Source: JAAYZX01 sp040770645
GTDB taxonomy: Bacteria > Actinomycetota > Thermoleophilia > RBG-16-64-13
Assembly (NCBI GenBank): GCA_040770645.1
Contig: JAXGIS010000002.1
Span: 1 to 64,000 of the forward strand
Direction: 5' to 3'
Length of the DNA stretch: 64,000 bases
Shown: positions 9,599 to 18,966 of the stretch, piece after piece
How positions within the stretch are numbered: the stretch's first letter is position 1
Layout of the letters: each line of letters starts with the position of its first letter
Notes under the pieces: generated by a model
Database searches by the model: none
What the model was told of the DNA's origin: nothing
The model's input: only the letters and a program-made list of their open reading frames with translations
Program-made: the position numbers and the translations under genes

Positions 9599-10389
9599 CC
9601 CGCACCAGGTCGACCCATAACCGCACCTCGGCGGACGCCATCGCCTGCTATGACTTGGGTCTGGTGCCCTACGAGCCGCTGCAGCAACTCCAGGCCGAGT
9701 GGCGCCGCGGGGTGGCCGCCGGCACCCGTCCTGGAGCGCTCATGCTGCTGGAGCACGAGCCGGTCATCACCTTGGGCGCCCGCACTGTGGCCACCCGCGC
9801 TGCGCGGGCCCACGTCCCAAGGAACCACACATCGGGCGCCGTAGCCCCGCAATACCAAACCGATGCAGGCGCCGTGTTCACCTCACGCTATGGGCAGGCC
9901 GGATCACCATCCATACCGGTGGTGCAGTCCGAACGCGGGGGCCTCGCCACTCTACACGCCCCGGGCCAACTCGTGAGCTACCCCATCATCCCCCTGCCCC
10001 ATAAGAACCTGCGCTCGTATGTGTGGGGCTTGGAAGAAGTCCTGGTGCTCCTTCTGCGCGAGTGGGGCATCGAGGCGGAGCGCCGAGCCGGAAGGCCGGG
10101 GCTGTACGTCGCTGACGCGAAGATCGCGTCGGTGGGCATACGTTGTGAGCGATGGGTCACCAGCCACGGCACATCGCTGAATATCTGCCCTGACCTCACT
10201 CTGTTCGACCTCATTGTCTCCTGCGGAGACCCTACGCTGGTCCAGACCAGCGTTGCCCACCTGGGCGGACAGATCGTGGAGCACGCACAGGCGGCAAGAC
10301 GCTACGCGGAGTTGTTCGGCCGAGTCTTCAACCTACAGGTATCGCCGCCTCAGCCTATCGAGTGGGAGAAGCTGAGGGACCTACCTTAG
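9595..10389 (+). CDS. lipB: Octanoyl-[acyl carrier protein]:protein octanoyltransferase
   Basis: Transfers octanoyl groups from ACP to lipoyl domains. 264 residues, somewhat long for LipB. Visible: LMLLEHEPVITLGAR, RGGLATLHAPGQLVSYPI (the RGG...H.PGQ signature), DAKIASVGI with the catalytic Lys, and FDLIVSCG with the catalytic Cys. A Ser/Ala-rich insertion of roughly 25 residues separates the LGAR and RGG motifs. GTG at 9595 overlaps the lipoprotein stop. No lipA is in the window. Confidence 0.9.
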   Translation: MTRTRSTHNRTSADAIACYDLGLVPYEPLQQLQAEWRRGVAAGTRPGALMLLEHEPVITLGARTVATRAARAHVPRNHTSGAVAPQYQTDAGAVFTSRYGQAGSPSIPVVQSERGGLATLHAPGQLVSYPIIPLPHKNLRSYVWGLEEVLVLLLREWGIEAERRAGRPGLYVADAKIASVGIRCERWVTSHGTSLNICPDLTLFDLIVSCGDPTLVQTSVAHLGGQIVEHAQAARRYAELFGRVFNLQVSPPQPIEWEKLRDLP

Positions 10390-10395
10390 ATCGAG

Positions 10396-10468
10396 TGCCC
10401 ACGGCAGGATTCGAACCTGCGGCACCTGGCTCCGGAGGCCAGTGCTCTATCCCCTGAGCTACGTGGGC
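10396..10468 (-). tRNA. tRNA-Arg (anticodon CCG)
   Basis: A full cloverleaf: acceptor GCCCACG/CGTGGGC with discriminator A, TA at positions 8-9, D arm GCTC...GAGC, anticodon stem CTGGC/GCCAG with loop CTCCGGA (anticodon CCG), and T arm GCAGG-TTCGAAT-CCTGC. CCA is not encoded. It lies just after the convergent end of lipB and upstream of rnz, whose product processes tRNA 3' ends. Confidence 0.96.
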
Positions 10469-10504
10469 ACGATTCGCGTACCGGACGGACGCGAGGCACG
10501 GCCA

Positions 10505-11479
10505 TTATAGCGGTTCGGATGGGTGACAAGACCCTCGCGCACGAGCGGCGGGCACGAACCGCGGCTGTCCCTTGTCTGGAAGGGGCACCACCAAGCGATC
10601 GAGGTCTCGGGGAAGATAAGAGCTGGGGAACACCTCTCTGGCCTCTTGAAGAAGCTCTCTGGGCCCATGGCGTGAGCTCACATGAGTCAGGACCAACAGG
10701 GAGACACCCGCCATCTTGGCCACCTGCGCAGCCTCGCGTGCAGTGGAGTGATGGGTGGCTTCGGCCCTTTCCTGCTCCGAATCGGCGAAGGTGCTGTCGT
10801 GCACGAGGACGCCGGCGCCTCGGGCGAGGGCCACCACGGCCATGGTGGGACGAGTGTCTCCCGAGACCACTATCTTGCGTCCGGGTCGAGGCGCGTCCAT
10901 GACTTCGGCTGGTGTCACCTCGACACCCGTGCGACTCCGCACCGTCTGCCCCATCTGCAAACGCCGGAAGTCGGGGCCCTCCTCCACCCCAAGGGATATG
11001 GCCACTTCCGGATGAAAACGGCCCGGCCGCAGTTCCTCCTCCAAAGACCACGCCAAGCCGGGGATACCGTGATCTGTAGCAGCAGTGGCCATTACGTACC
11101 CATCGAATGCCACACGGTCGCCGGGCTCCACTTCGCTCAGGATCAGCGGATAGTCGTGCCTTCCGAACACCCGCTGCGCCTCACTGAACAGCCGCTCCAG
11201 CCCGGTGGGCCCGTATATGTGGAATGGGTCTGTGCGCCCTTGGAGATTGAGCGTCTTGAGCAGCCCTGGGAGCCCCAGGTAGTGGTCGCCGTGCAGGTGC
11301 GTGAGAAACACACGGTCAATGCGAGACAACCCCGCCGACCGCATGAGTTGCCGCTGCGTACCCTCACCGCAGTCGATGAGCAGCCGGTCTCCCCCCCGCA
11401 CAACCAATATGCCACTGGTGCCGCGATCCACGGTGGGCAGGGCACCGGCCGTGCCCAGGAAGATGAGCTCAAGATCCAC
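10505..11479 (-). CDS. rnz: Ribonuclease Z
   Basis: tRNA 3'-end endonuclease of the metallo-beta-lactamase fold. 324 residues, a normal length for the short form. Begins DLELIFLGTAGALPT, with the zinc motif FLTHLHGDHYLGLPGL at about residues 58-73, the ISGDTR-type motif as IVVSGDTRPT, and the late histidine in LVLTHVSSRH. The start is GTG at 11479. It neighbours a CCA-less tRNA gene, consistent with its role. Confidence 0.93.
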   Translation of the reverse strand: MDLELIFLGTAGALPTVDRGTSGILVVRGGDRLLIDCGEGTQRQLMRSAGLSRIDRVFLTHLHGDHYLGLPGLLKTLNLQGRTDPFHIYGPTGLERLFSEAQRVFGRHDYPLILSEVEPGDRVAFDGYVMATAATDHGIPGLAWSLEEELRPGRFHPEVAISLGVEEGPDFRRLQMGQTVRSRTGVEVTPAEVMDAPRPGRKIVVSGDTRPTMAVVALARGAGVLVHDSTFADSEQERAEATHHSTAREAAQVAKMAGVSLLVLTHVSSRHGPRELLQEAREVFPSSYLPRDLDRLVVPLPDKGQPRFVPAARARGSCHPSEPL

Positions 11480-11533
11480 GGCCGACCACTCTCAGGATTG
11501 TCGCGCGGCCGGCTCTACGGCGCCGCGCGACGC

Positions 11534-11992
11534 TCACCCCTTCTCGCACGCGCCGGGTTTCTCCGCGCGGGCAGAAGATCCGTCTACACCCGCGCCTTGG
11601 ACCAGCCGACGAACGGCATCGACGCTGTACTGGCTGGGGTGATGCGCAAACGTTGGGTTCTCGCATGCTCTTCGTGAATAGAGGTGCTCGTAGGCACGTT
11701 CCACGCGGTGGTTGCACTCGGGCAAAGGCATGCGCGCCGTCTTTAGGAACCCATAGGGATCTTTGCGTGAGCCGGCTCGGTAAGGGCTGAGATCCAACTC
11801 AGCACGGAAGACTTTCTCCACACAGCCGAAATACAGGCTCCCCTGCTGTTCGAATACATACGTGAAGCGGCACCGGCTCCGAAGGCAGTACACCGGGCTC
11901 ACAACCCGCTCGCAGATGACGGGACAGGCATGACACTCCGTGGGCGAAGGCCCCGACGCCGCGCTTCTGACCCATTTGGCTTCAGTCTCCAT
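11534..11992 (-). CDS. Conserved-looking Cys-rich protein of unknown function
   Basis: 152 residues from ATG at 11992. The N-terminal half has a cysteine cluster C-x2-C-x3-C-x8-C-x4-C (ECHACPVIC, then SPVYC, then SRC) and further Cys in LYFGC and PECNH, suggesting a metal site. The body continues FRAELDLSPYRAGSRKDPYG and LPECNHRVERAYEHLYSRR. I do not recognise the family. ATG at 11992 is chosen over an open extension to 12112 because a TATACT -10 box lies exactly seven bases upstream. No enzyme signature is seen. Confidence 0.6.
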   Translation of the reverse strand: METEAKWVRSAASGPSPTECHACPVICERVVSPVYCLRSRCRFTYVFEQQGSLYFGCVEKVFRAELDLSPYRAGSRKDPYGFLKTARMPLPECNHRVERAYEHLYSRRACENPTFAHHPSQYSVDAVRRLVQGAGVDGSSARAEKPGACEKG

Positions 11993-11999
11993 GATCAAC

Positions 12000-12005
12000 A
12001 GTATA
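12000..12005 (-). promoter_or_regulatory. -10 box for a leaderless transcript
   Basis: TATACT on the minus strand, seven bases before the ATG at 11992, places transcription start at or next to the A of the start codon. A weak -35-like ATGACG lies about 19 bases further upstream. No Shine-Dalgarno precedes the ATG, as expected for leaderless initiation, which is common in Actinomycetota. Confidence 0.45.
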
Positions 12006-12029
12006 CACGGGGGCCCGCTGGGCCCGTCA

Positions 12030-13049
12030 TTAGGGGCCGGACCCGGCGCCCCCGGACCCGCTTTGGAGCCAAGTTTCTCTGCGGCTCCCCGGCACCAGAC
12101 GGACACGGGCAAGCGACCGGTCGGTGGCCAGGCGAAGCACAGTGGGGTCGAAGACTACCGCGCCGCTCTCACCGAAGTGGATGGTGTCCGTGACGATGGC
12201 CGCACCGCGAAGTTGGGTCCCTTCCAGATAGAGGGAGCCGTTGTCCACCACAACCACGGCAACCAGGGCTCCTTGTCCCTGCAGATCAAGATCGGCGCCT
12301 CCGAGCACCATGATGAAGCCGGCAACAGCGCCAGCGTACGGTCCCGCGTCCGGCAGATGCAACCGCTCCCCTTTCCGCCCGCGAAGGATAACCACGGCGC
12401 CGTTTCGGCCTTCAGGGTATGCATCCAGCCACTTGAGCGTACCCTCGTCGAAACGCCAAGGCGTGGCGAGACGCTGCAACTGCGCGCAAGTCACATCCAT
12501 GGGTAATTCGGGCAGGCACAGAAACACCGGCACGGGGTACGCAACCGTGGAGCCAGGGAAGGTGGGGTACCCACCTCCCGGGTCGGCAGGGGGAACCGGA
12601 TGGACAATCGGATCGGTCCGCCCAGGCGAAGCGGTACAGAAGTCCGCCACCACCGCTGCCAAAGGCAACGGCGGACCGTCGAACCCAGACTCTATCAACG
12701 CCCTGACCTCGAGGTCGGCGTGCTCCCGCACCTCGCCGGACCGAGATCCTACCGTAACCCGGGCTTCCATCCGCAACGGCTCGTCGGGGCGCAGCTCCTC
12801 CACGATGGTGCGAACTTGGTCGCTGTCGCCGGCGGCAGGCCCCCAGGCGCGCAGGCACTGCCCCCGGGCCCACGCCATGCCCCCTTCCGCCTGCCCCCTT
12901 AGCTCGTAGCCCGCTCTTTCAGTGATACGGGCTTCGTTGGCCAGGCTGAGGAGGGCGCACAGCGACAGGCAAAGAGCGCCGCACGCCAGACAGACGAATA
13001 GGGCCAGAAGAAGCGCCGAACCCCGGTTGCCCAAATGGGATCCCCTCAC
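12030..13049 (-). CDS. PilX-like type IV pilus accessory protein
   Basis: 339 residues from GTG at 13049. The N-terminus GNRGSALLLALFVCLACGAL is a PilX/GspK-like membrane anchor without the prepilin Glu. A soluble domain with several Cys pairs follows (for example VFLCLPELPMDVTC). The C-terminal half is rich in repeated hydrophobic beta strands (GAVVILRGRKGERL; AGFIMVLGGADLDLQGQG), as in proteins that present a DUF-type beta-helix on pilus tips. The GTG start overlaps the stop of the preceding minor pilin (GTGA). Last gene of the pilin operon 15490-12030. Confidence 0.7.
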   Translation of the reverse strand: MRGSHLGNRGSALLLALFVCLACGALCLSLCALLSLANEARITERAGYELRGQAEGGMAWARGQCLRAWGPAAGDSDQVRTIVEELRPDEPLRMEARVTVGSRSGEVREHADLEVRALIESGFDGPPLPLAAVVADFCTASPGRTDPIVHPVPPADPGGGYPTFPGSTVAYPVPVFLCLPELPMDVTCAQLQRLATPWRFDEGTLKWLDAYPEGRNGAVVILRGRKGERLHLPDAGPYAGAVAGFIMVLGGADLDLQGQGALVAVVVVDNGSLYLEGTQLRGAAIVTDTIHFGESGAVVFDPTVLRLATDRSLARVRLVPGSRRETWLQSGSGGAGSGP

Positions 13050-13656
13050 CGCCCCACCTCGGCCGCCCACGTGACGGTCACTGTGCCCGCCCCAGGCGCG
13101 GATGCGGATGACGAAGCCTCTGCAGAACTGATAGTCCCCACCTCTGCTGTCACTGCTATTCGATCCACATACGCTCGCCCTTCAGCCGGTATGGGCGGAA
13201 GCACTTCGGCCGACCCCTGGTAGAAGATGAACTTGGCCCCGGGCGCAACACGCTCCATCATGGTCTTGTGATCGATGAAGGTTCCGGTGCCGAAAGAGGA
13301 GGGCATATACCCCGGCCACGGCACTCTCCGGCGCATGAGACTGCCACCGGTGAACTCCCACTTGACTATCTCGGGCACCCCCTCCGCTGCCGAGGTGACA
13401 AAAACCATGTTGCTGGCGGAGGCGTCCAGCAGCGCGCTGCCCCGGAGGCCCGGACACGCCTCCGTGGCGATAAGGCGCAAATCCTCTCCAGCCTGGCCGC
13501 CGCCACCCTCGTCTGCAGCAGGACTACCACGCGGTCGTTCCACACGGATCCTCGTCGCTCCAGCCCCACCCACATGGGCGCCACGGCCATGATTAGAAGC
13601 GAGGTCACCAAGAGACCAACCAGCACCTCAATAACGGTGAATCCCGATGTGCGAAG
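13046..13656 (-). CDS. PilW-like minor pilin (frame broken)
   Basis: Prepilin-type N-terminus SGFTVIEVLVGLLVTSLL (G|F cleavage site and Glu+5), then WVGLERRGSVWNDRVVVLLQ, continuing after a frame change near 13490 into DLRLIATEACPG and a C-terminal beta-rich domain that ends TVTVTWAAEVGR. No ATG, GTG or TTG exists between the upstream stop (13660-13662) and the leader peptide in this frame, so the start is not certain and another indel is likely. It is coupled to the PilX-like gene by a 4-base overlap. Confidence 0.7.
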
Positions 13657-13659
13657 CCC

Positions 13660-14364
13660 CTAGAAGAAGACATCGAGATCCCTCGTCTCTCCCGGATACC
13701 AGGGTACGATCACCTGCCGGGCCTTCCCACCCCATCCCACCTCCATCCCGGCCGAAGGGACCCCCAGCGGAAAGGGAGTTCCTATGGACAGGTTGCGGCG
13801 TCCTTCGGCCGTGGTGAGGGTGACGGTATCGGTGAGTGCCGCGGGGAGGTGGATGGTGAGACGCGACTCGGCCGACGGTGCCCCCGGGAGCTCACCGAGC
13901 ATGCCGACGTCTACCCCGGGCGTTACCATCCTCCAAGGCACTCCCCACCCGGACGATGTGGTGCGGGCGCGCACAATCACCTCGCCATAGGCTTCCCAGC
14001 CGACAAACGCACCCCCAGGAACGCGGGCGACACCGTCGGCCGAAACCGGCACTTCATCAATCAACCAGCCATCGAGCCAGACGCCGACGATCACTTCCGT
14101 AGGGGCAGGGCCCGCAAGCACCAGTAGGGCGAGAGAGCCGTCTGTCCGCCAATCTGCCCGCACCACGCGTGCTCCCCAGTCCCACCCAGCACCCCGTAGC
14201 TCCGCTGCCCCCGATCCGCCCACCCAGCGGTCTTCTGCCCTCTGAAGGGCGCCACTGAGACGGTCCAGACCCGCCGCCAAGGAAATCAGGCACACGCCAA
14301 GGATCAGGATGGCGATGATGGCCTCGATGAGCACGAAACCGTTCACGTGCCGTCGAGTCGTCAT
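13660..14364 (-). CDS. PilV/PulJ-like minor pilin
   Basis: 234 residues, intact. A short basic leader, MTTRRHVNG, then the prepilin motif G|FVLIEAIIAILILGVCLI, with cleavage expected after Gly9, followed by a 200-residue Trp/Gly-rich beta domain. The start overlaps the upstream gene (ATGA at 14361-14364). Minor pilins of this kind prime pilus assembly or modulate adhesion; the exact subtype cannot be told. Confidence 0.75.
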   Translation of the reverse strand: MTTRRHVNGFVLIEAIIAILILGVCLISLAAGLDRLSGALQRAEDRWVGGSGAAELRGAGWDWGARVVRADWRTDGSLALLVLAGPAPTEVIVGVWLDGWLIDEVPVSADGVARVPGGAFVGWEAYGEVIVRARTTSSGWGVPWRMVTPGVDVGMLGELPGAPSAESRLTIHLPAALTDTVTLTTAEGRRNLSIGTPFPLGVPSAGMEVGWGGKARQVIVPWYPGETRDLDVFF

Positions 14365-14870
14365 TGCGCCTCCCTCCGCGTCAACCCACTCGAGGCCCGG
14401 ACCACCACCACGTGTCCACCCCCTCCAGGAAGGAGCGTTACCGACCCGGCCGCATTGGGTGCACCGAAAGGTGGGGTCACGCGCAGGCGCACAGCATCAA
14501 GGCCGTCCCGCCAACGCACGATGTTGGCCTGGACGTGCGGGCAGGATTGCGGTGTTTCCCAGGCATGCACGCCGCCCTCAACACGCAGTGCCTCTGCGGT
14601 GCAGGTGATGTCACGCGATTCACCGAGGAGTAGAGAGTCGATCTGCCCCTGGGCGATGGCTCCCTGCATCATCTGGGCTGTGCCCCGCGAATGCGCTCGC
14701 TCCAGACTGCGTATGAGGCTCATCGCCGGTAGCGCCAGAACCAGACACAGCAACATGACGGCCACCAAGGCCTCGATCAGGGTGTGGCCATCACCGCACT
14801 TGGTGGGCCGCGAGGGAAGCCCGCTCCCCTGAAAAGGATGAGAGGTAGTCTGTCCTTCGGCATACGTCAT
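14361..14870 (-). CDS. Minor pilin, prepilin-type N-terminus
   Basis: 169 residues. An unusually long leader of about 28 residues ends in CGDG|HTLIEALVAVMLLCLVL, so the first mature residue would be His instead of the usual Phe; Glu+5 is kept. The soluble part holds a Cys pair (DITC...QSC), perhaps a disulfide. It is coupled to the next minor pilin by ATGA. An internal start nearer the motif is possible. Confidence 0.7.
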   Translation of the reverse strand: MTYAEGQTTSHPFQGSGLPSRPTKCGDGHTLIEALVAVMLLCLVLALPAMSLIRSLERAHSRGTAQMMQGAIAQGQIDSLLLGESRDITCTAEALRVEGGVHAWETPQSCPHVQANIVRWRDGLDAVRLRVTPPFGAPNAAGSVTLLPGGGGHVVVVRASSGLTRREAQ

Positions 14871-14993
14871 GCCTGCAGACTACGGCGCGTCTCGGAGTCG
14901 CGCCATGCAACTTTGGGCCTAGATTGGATCGGTGTGGTTGGCGCCCTCCAGGCGCCGAGCCATTACGCCCAGCAGAGGACTACAGCCGAGTCA

Positions 14994-15490
14994 TTACCAA
15001 CCGAGCTTGCCGGTGCCGTCGACGAACTTGACCTTGATGTACGAGGTCATGGCACCTCCGGCTGTTTGTACTTGGATACCAAAGCGATCTCCGCTTTCAC
15101 TGACTGCGGCGATGTCGAACGTATCCGCATCTTGCGGGTAGAAATCCACGGTATTAGACCGGAGCCTGTGCGCTCACAGCAGCGGTTACAGTTGGCACGG
15201 AAGGGTCTCACCAAGTTTTCAGTTCTCAGAATCCACTGTATAGACGGCTCCATCGCCTGGAGTTCATCCAAAGTGAGTCGTGTGTAGTCTCGGTGGTTGA
15301 TATTGGCCTCCCTCCACCGCGGTCAGCGCGTTCCTGACCAGCGTGTATGCCGCCGCGTTCTGAGCACTTGTTCTGGTACCCAGGTAGGTAGGGATCGCAA
15401 TCGCAGCAAGAATCGCGATAATTATGATTACAATCAGTAACTCAATGAGGTGAAGCCCTGCTCACGTCCTGTGGCTAACGTCTTTTTCAC
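14994..15490 (-). CDS. PilA-like type IV pilin (frame broken)
   Basis: GTG at 15490 follows GAGGAGCCTACC. Leader VKKTLATGREQG, then a G|FTLIELLIVIIIIAILAA core that needs one base restored near 15461; then AIPTYLGTRTSAQNAAAYTL, LTLDELQAMEPSI (another frame), and the tail TFDIAAVSESGDRFGIQV...VDGTGKLGW ending at 14994. Domain order matches the pilin at 19198-19659, including a matching EPSI segment, so the two are probably paralogues. Frame changes near 15461, 15315 and 15225. First gene of the minor-pilin operon. Confidence 0.72.
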
Positions 15491-15559
15491 GGTAGGCTCC
15501 TCGCGATACCCGCTTGTGGTTCAAGGTCCAAGTGAGCTGCGTTTCTCTGCAGTTCAACG

Positions 15560-15575
15560 TATGAAGCGTTTCATA
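15560..15575. promoter_or_regulatory. Inverted repeat between divergent pilin and ligase genes
   Basis: TATGAA-GCGT-TTCATA, a perfect 6-base inverted repeat, lies in the 160-base divergent gap between the pilin (start 15490) and the O-antigen-ligase-like gene (start about 15653). It is a possible operator; no convincing promoter was identified around it. Confidence 0.3.
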
Positions 15576-15652
15576 AAGGTTTCTGCTCACGACCACGGAA
15601 TCCAGCGGGTTGCGAGAACACCACTGCTGCTAAGAAGAAGAGCGGGGTTGTC

Positions 15653-17551
15653 GTGAGCAATCGTGACTGTCCCTGTCGACTGCGAGTGTTGGGATCACAT
15701 GTCCAGAGGCAACTCCCACTCCGGGAAAACCGGTGCCAACTCTACACTGGAGCTCTGCGCTGCTGACGATCGCCTATGTGCTGATCGTGATTGGTGTGCC
15801 TCCTCGTGTGCACGGACCTCGCTTTCCATCCCTTTGCCTCACCCAAGCTGATGATCCTGGCAGTAGCGGCTGCATGCTCCTGTCTCGCCCTCTCACCAAG
15901 TTGGCCGCCCCAAGCGCTCGACGTTTCGGGCTTCTAACCCTAATTGTGCTTGCGCTGGTTGTAACGGCATCTCTGTCTTTCTTGAGTTCCGCAACTCCTG
16001 GACCATCCTTATGGGGTTCTTATAAGCAGGACGGGATTCTTGGCCGCTATGGCCAGCTTGGCCATTGGTGTCGCATTTGCAACCTTCGCAATCAAGCAGA
16101 ACCTGCCCTTGATGGTCCTCCTATCCGTGGGCGTTGCCTGGGCCTGCCCCATCTTGCCCTCCTGTCTCTGGTAGTGATCGCGGGGATTGCAGGGGCACCC
16201 ATGCCGGATTTCCCGGCTCCCTGGGGAACGGGCATTGTCCGCGGCACTGTCGGTTCGACGAGCGCTCTCAGCAGCCTGTTGTCAGCGTTCGCCGTGTACT
16301 CAATCGGTCAGGCAGCTGTTCGCGGCCCTCGTTGGCGCCCGGCAATAGTTACGGGCGCTGTGCTCGCGCTCGCAACAGCTGTGGTTGCCGGATGGTTGCC
16401 TGACCCTAGGTTTCTGCGGTGGGTGCGACAGTCATGCTCGTGCGATGGGCTGTGCACAGCCACCAGGCGCGCCTGAGCATAGCGGGAGCCGGACTGGCGG
16501 TAGTGGCGGGTCTGATTGTGGCGCTGGCTTTGTGCAACCTGATTACGTCACGCTGCCGGGAGCAACTGGCGGATGGGATTGGATGGCAGAAGTCTATCGT
16601 TCCGCAGGGCGCATGTCAGCAAACCTTATGTTCGGTGAAGGACCCGCGTCATTCCAGCCGGGCCTGAGCCTCACTGCTGACACCCGAGGTTCGAACCTAC
16701 TTCTCTCAGACCCTACCGGGGCGATGCTCAACTGGCTCTTGGAGTTCGCAAGCACGTATGGCGTACCCTGTGCAATGATAGTCGCGTACCTAATTGTTCG
16801 GCCGTTCACAGTCCTCAACCGCATTCCCGCGCAGCGGCGCCGTACACCTGCGCTGCCTGAGCCTCGTGATAGCGGGGATGTTCGGTCCGTTGAGTCTCAG
16901 CACGCTGCCCGTGTTGGCCCTCTTCATCGGTATTACCTGTGCAGCGACCGGTGCAGAACATCCCCAACCAGCGGCCTCCGATCGCCTGAGCGAACAAGCG
17001 CCAAGCATGCCTACCGTCTGTTTTCCCGCATGGCTGCCCTAACTGCCGTAGTTACGGCAGGAATCTTCGTCCTAGGGTCCCATTTCCTCCGAGACGAGAT
17101 AGACTCCACGATATGCTGATCTCACTAACAATCTGGCGATGGCCGAAGCCGCCGCTGAGAGACTGCGACCTCCCACGGCTCCCGGGTTCTGGTCGGCGGC
17201 ACGTATCGCAGCTTTCGATGCACGCATAGGCGCTGACCCTCGGCTGCTGCTTCGGTTGATCTGATGAAGCAAGCGAAAGCCGTAGACCCGCGAGACCCAA
17301 ACACAGAGTTTAACTGGGCGGTATCACTGCAGATGCTAGAGCGCCACCATGATGCCATTGACCACCTGGCAGAGGGCCTTCGTCTTTACCCAGCTGGCCG
17401 CTGGCACTCAAAGGCATCGCTTTCTCATATCGACCTAGGGCACGCGAGAGAAGCTTTGGCAATCCTGGAGCCATTGGTTGACACCTACCCAGAGGATGCC
17501 GCGGCGAGGAGACTACCTGATAGTGCGCGAGGTGTGGCCACCGGCGACTAG
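15653..17551 (+). CDS. O-antigen ligase-like membrane protein with C-terminal TPR region (frame broken)
   Basis: Hydrophobic helices are spread over several frames: LLTIAYVLIVIGVP, then FHPFASPKLMILAVAAAC, GLLTLIVLALVVTASLSFL, and LSIAGAGLAVVAGLIVALAL. The periplasmic Wzy_C-type loop reads MFGEGPASFQPGLSL followed by MLNWLLEFASTYGVP. The C-terminus is soluble and repeats TPR-like units (DPRDPNTEFNWAVSLQMLE; HDAIDHLAEGLRLYP; GHAREALAILEPLVDTYP). About 630 codons with at least six frame changes. Wzy_C proteins polymerise or transfer lipid-linked glycans. Start is tentative. It converges on the second ligase-like gene. Could be decaying, or damaged only in this sequence. Confidence 0.6.
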
Positions 17552-17583
17552 ACTCCTTCCGGAGAGCTGTTCTCGCGTCGGAC

Positions 17584-18941
17584 TCACACCGATGCTTCTC
17601 CGTCCGTTGGCGCAGCGGTTCCCATAATGGACCGGGCAGCTATCAAGGCGCCCAGGAGAAAGAAAACAGACTATGCACCCCCGGCACAGTGATGGAGACG
17701 GTGCTTTGCAACAAGTAGCCCGCAATCCCGCAGACTACAGGCGCCCACATCCGTGTCCGCCGCCGCCGCCACCCGAAACGCCACCGTGCATGCCCCGATC
17801 AATACCACACTGACCATGATGTAGAATACGACCGCTGCCGGAATCCCTGCCACCACAGCCATGTGCAGCGGATCACCGTGTACCCGGTCCGCAATGCCAT
17901 CCGTGCCTTCAGCCGCCGTGAACTCCAGTGTGCGGTAGCTTGGAAAGACATCACCCATCTGATCCAGACCCACCCCCAGCCATGGATGGTCCTTGATCAT
18001 GTCGGCGGCGATGCTCCACAATGCCAGCCCGTCGGGTGTTGCGAGGGAGCATCTCAGGTCCACAATGGTCTGCGCGTCCTTTGCCAACGTGTGATGCTCG
18101 CTTGCCTCCGAGTGAGCAATGGGAATGAGAGCGAGCGCAACAGCCACTCCACCAGCGCCAGGAAGCAGGGCCGCGGCTGTCGCGCGCAACTGCCCCCGCT
18201 CGCGTAACACCCACCAAGTAACCAATCCCCCGATACTCCACGGCTGCTCCAATCCAGCCTGCGCGAGAACGAAAAGTACAACGCCGCGAGACACACTCCT
18301 AAGCCCCCACACTCATAATGGTGCGCACAACACCAGTCTTCCACCTCGCACACCACCACACCACCGACGGCAGGACCAGCGCCAGATAACCACCCAGGAA
18401 GATGGGGTTGCGTAGTGCGGAGTAACTGCGGCCGTATTGAAGCCAGCGCAGGGGATCCAATGGATTCACCCAAAGTGCTGCAGCACCCCATACGCAGACA
18501 CAAGCACAGCGGTGGCCGCCATGCACGCAAGGACGATCTCCCAACTCCGCTCATCCTCACGGTGGCCGCAGTGGCCATAAGAAGCAGGCTGCTCATCCAC
18601 ACCAGTAGTCCGTCCTCCCTTCCCGGGCTCCCCCACACCGCCACCGCCGGGTTCCCGAGACATCAGGGACGACACTACCAGGAGCAGGACAAAGCCAAAC
18701 TAAGGGTAGCCACGAACCCAAGTCGCCTCACCCGTACGAATCCCCATGCCGAAGCAACCGACCACCACGCGAATAGGCTCACTCCCACCGCCACAACCAC
18801 GATGGCTTTGGCGCCGAAATATGGATCAAATGGATCCGGCGGCCACACGATCACAATGGGGACAGTCGCCGCGATGATGAGCAGGCCGAGTCTCAGTCGA
18901 CTGAGCACAAGATGACCTCGTGTGAAACGGGTTTCGATCAT
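17584..18941 (-). CDS. O-antigen ligase-like membrane protein, candidate pilin glycan transferase (frame broken)
   Basis: Starts MIETRFTRGHLVLSRLRLGL at 18941. Helices follow: LLIIAATVPIVIVW, AKAIVVVAVGVSLFAWW, then VLACMAATAVLVSAYGVLQH with PLRWLQYGRSYSALRNPIF and GGYLALVLPSVVWW. The Wzy_C loop is IKDHPWLGVGLDQMGDVFPSY, and the C-terminal helices are AAVVFYIMVSVVLIGACTV and LGALIAARSIMGTAAP, ending at 17584. At least four frame changes. It is the next gene after the major pilin in the same direction, the place where TfpO/PilO pilin glycosyltransferases occur in Pseudomonas and Acinetobacter. That function is inference. Confidence 0.6.
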
Positions 18942-18966
18942 GTGGTCATTTAACCACTTCTGACTC

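Noticed and set aside
16686..16705. A second tRNA-like T-arm (GGTTCGAACC)
   Set aside because: No acceptor, D or anticodon stem around it; it lies within the coding region of the ligase-like gene.
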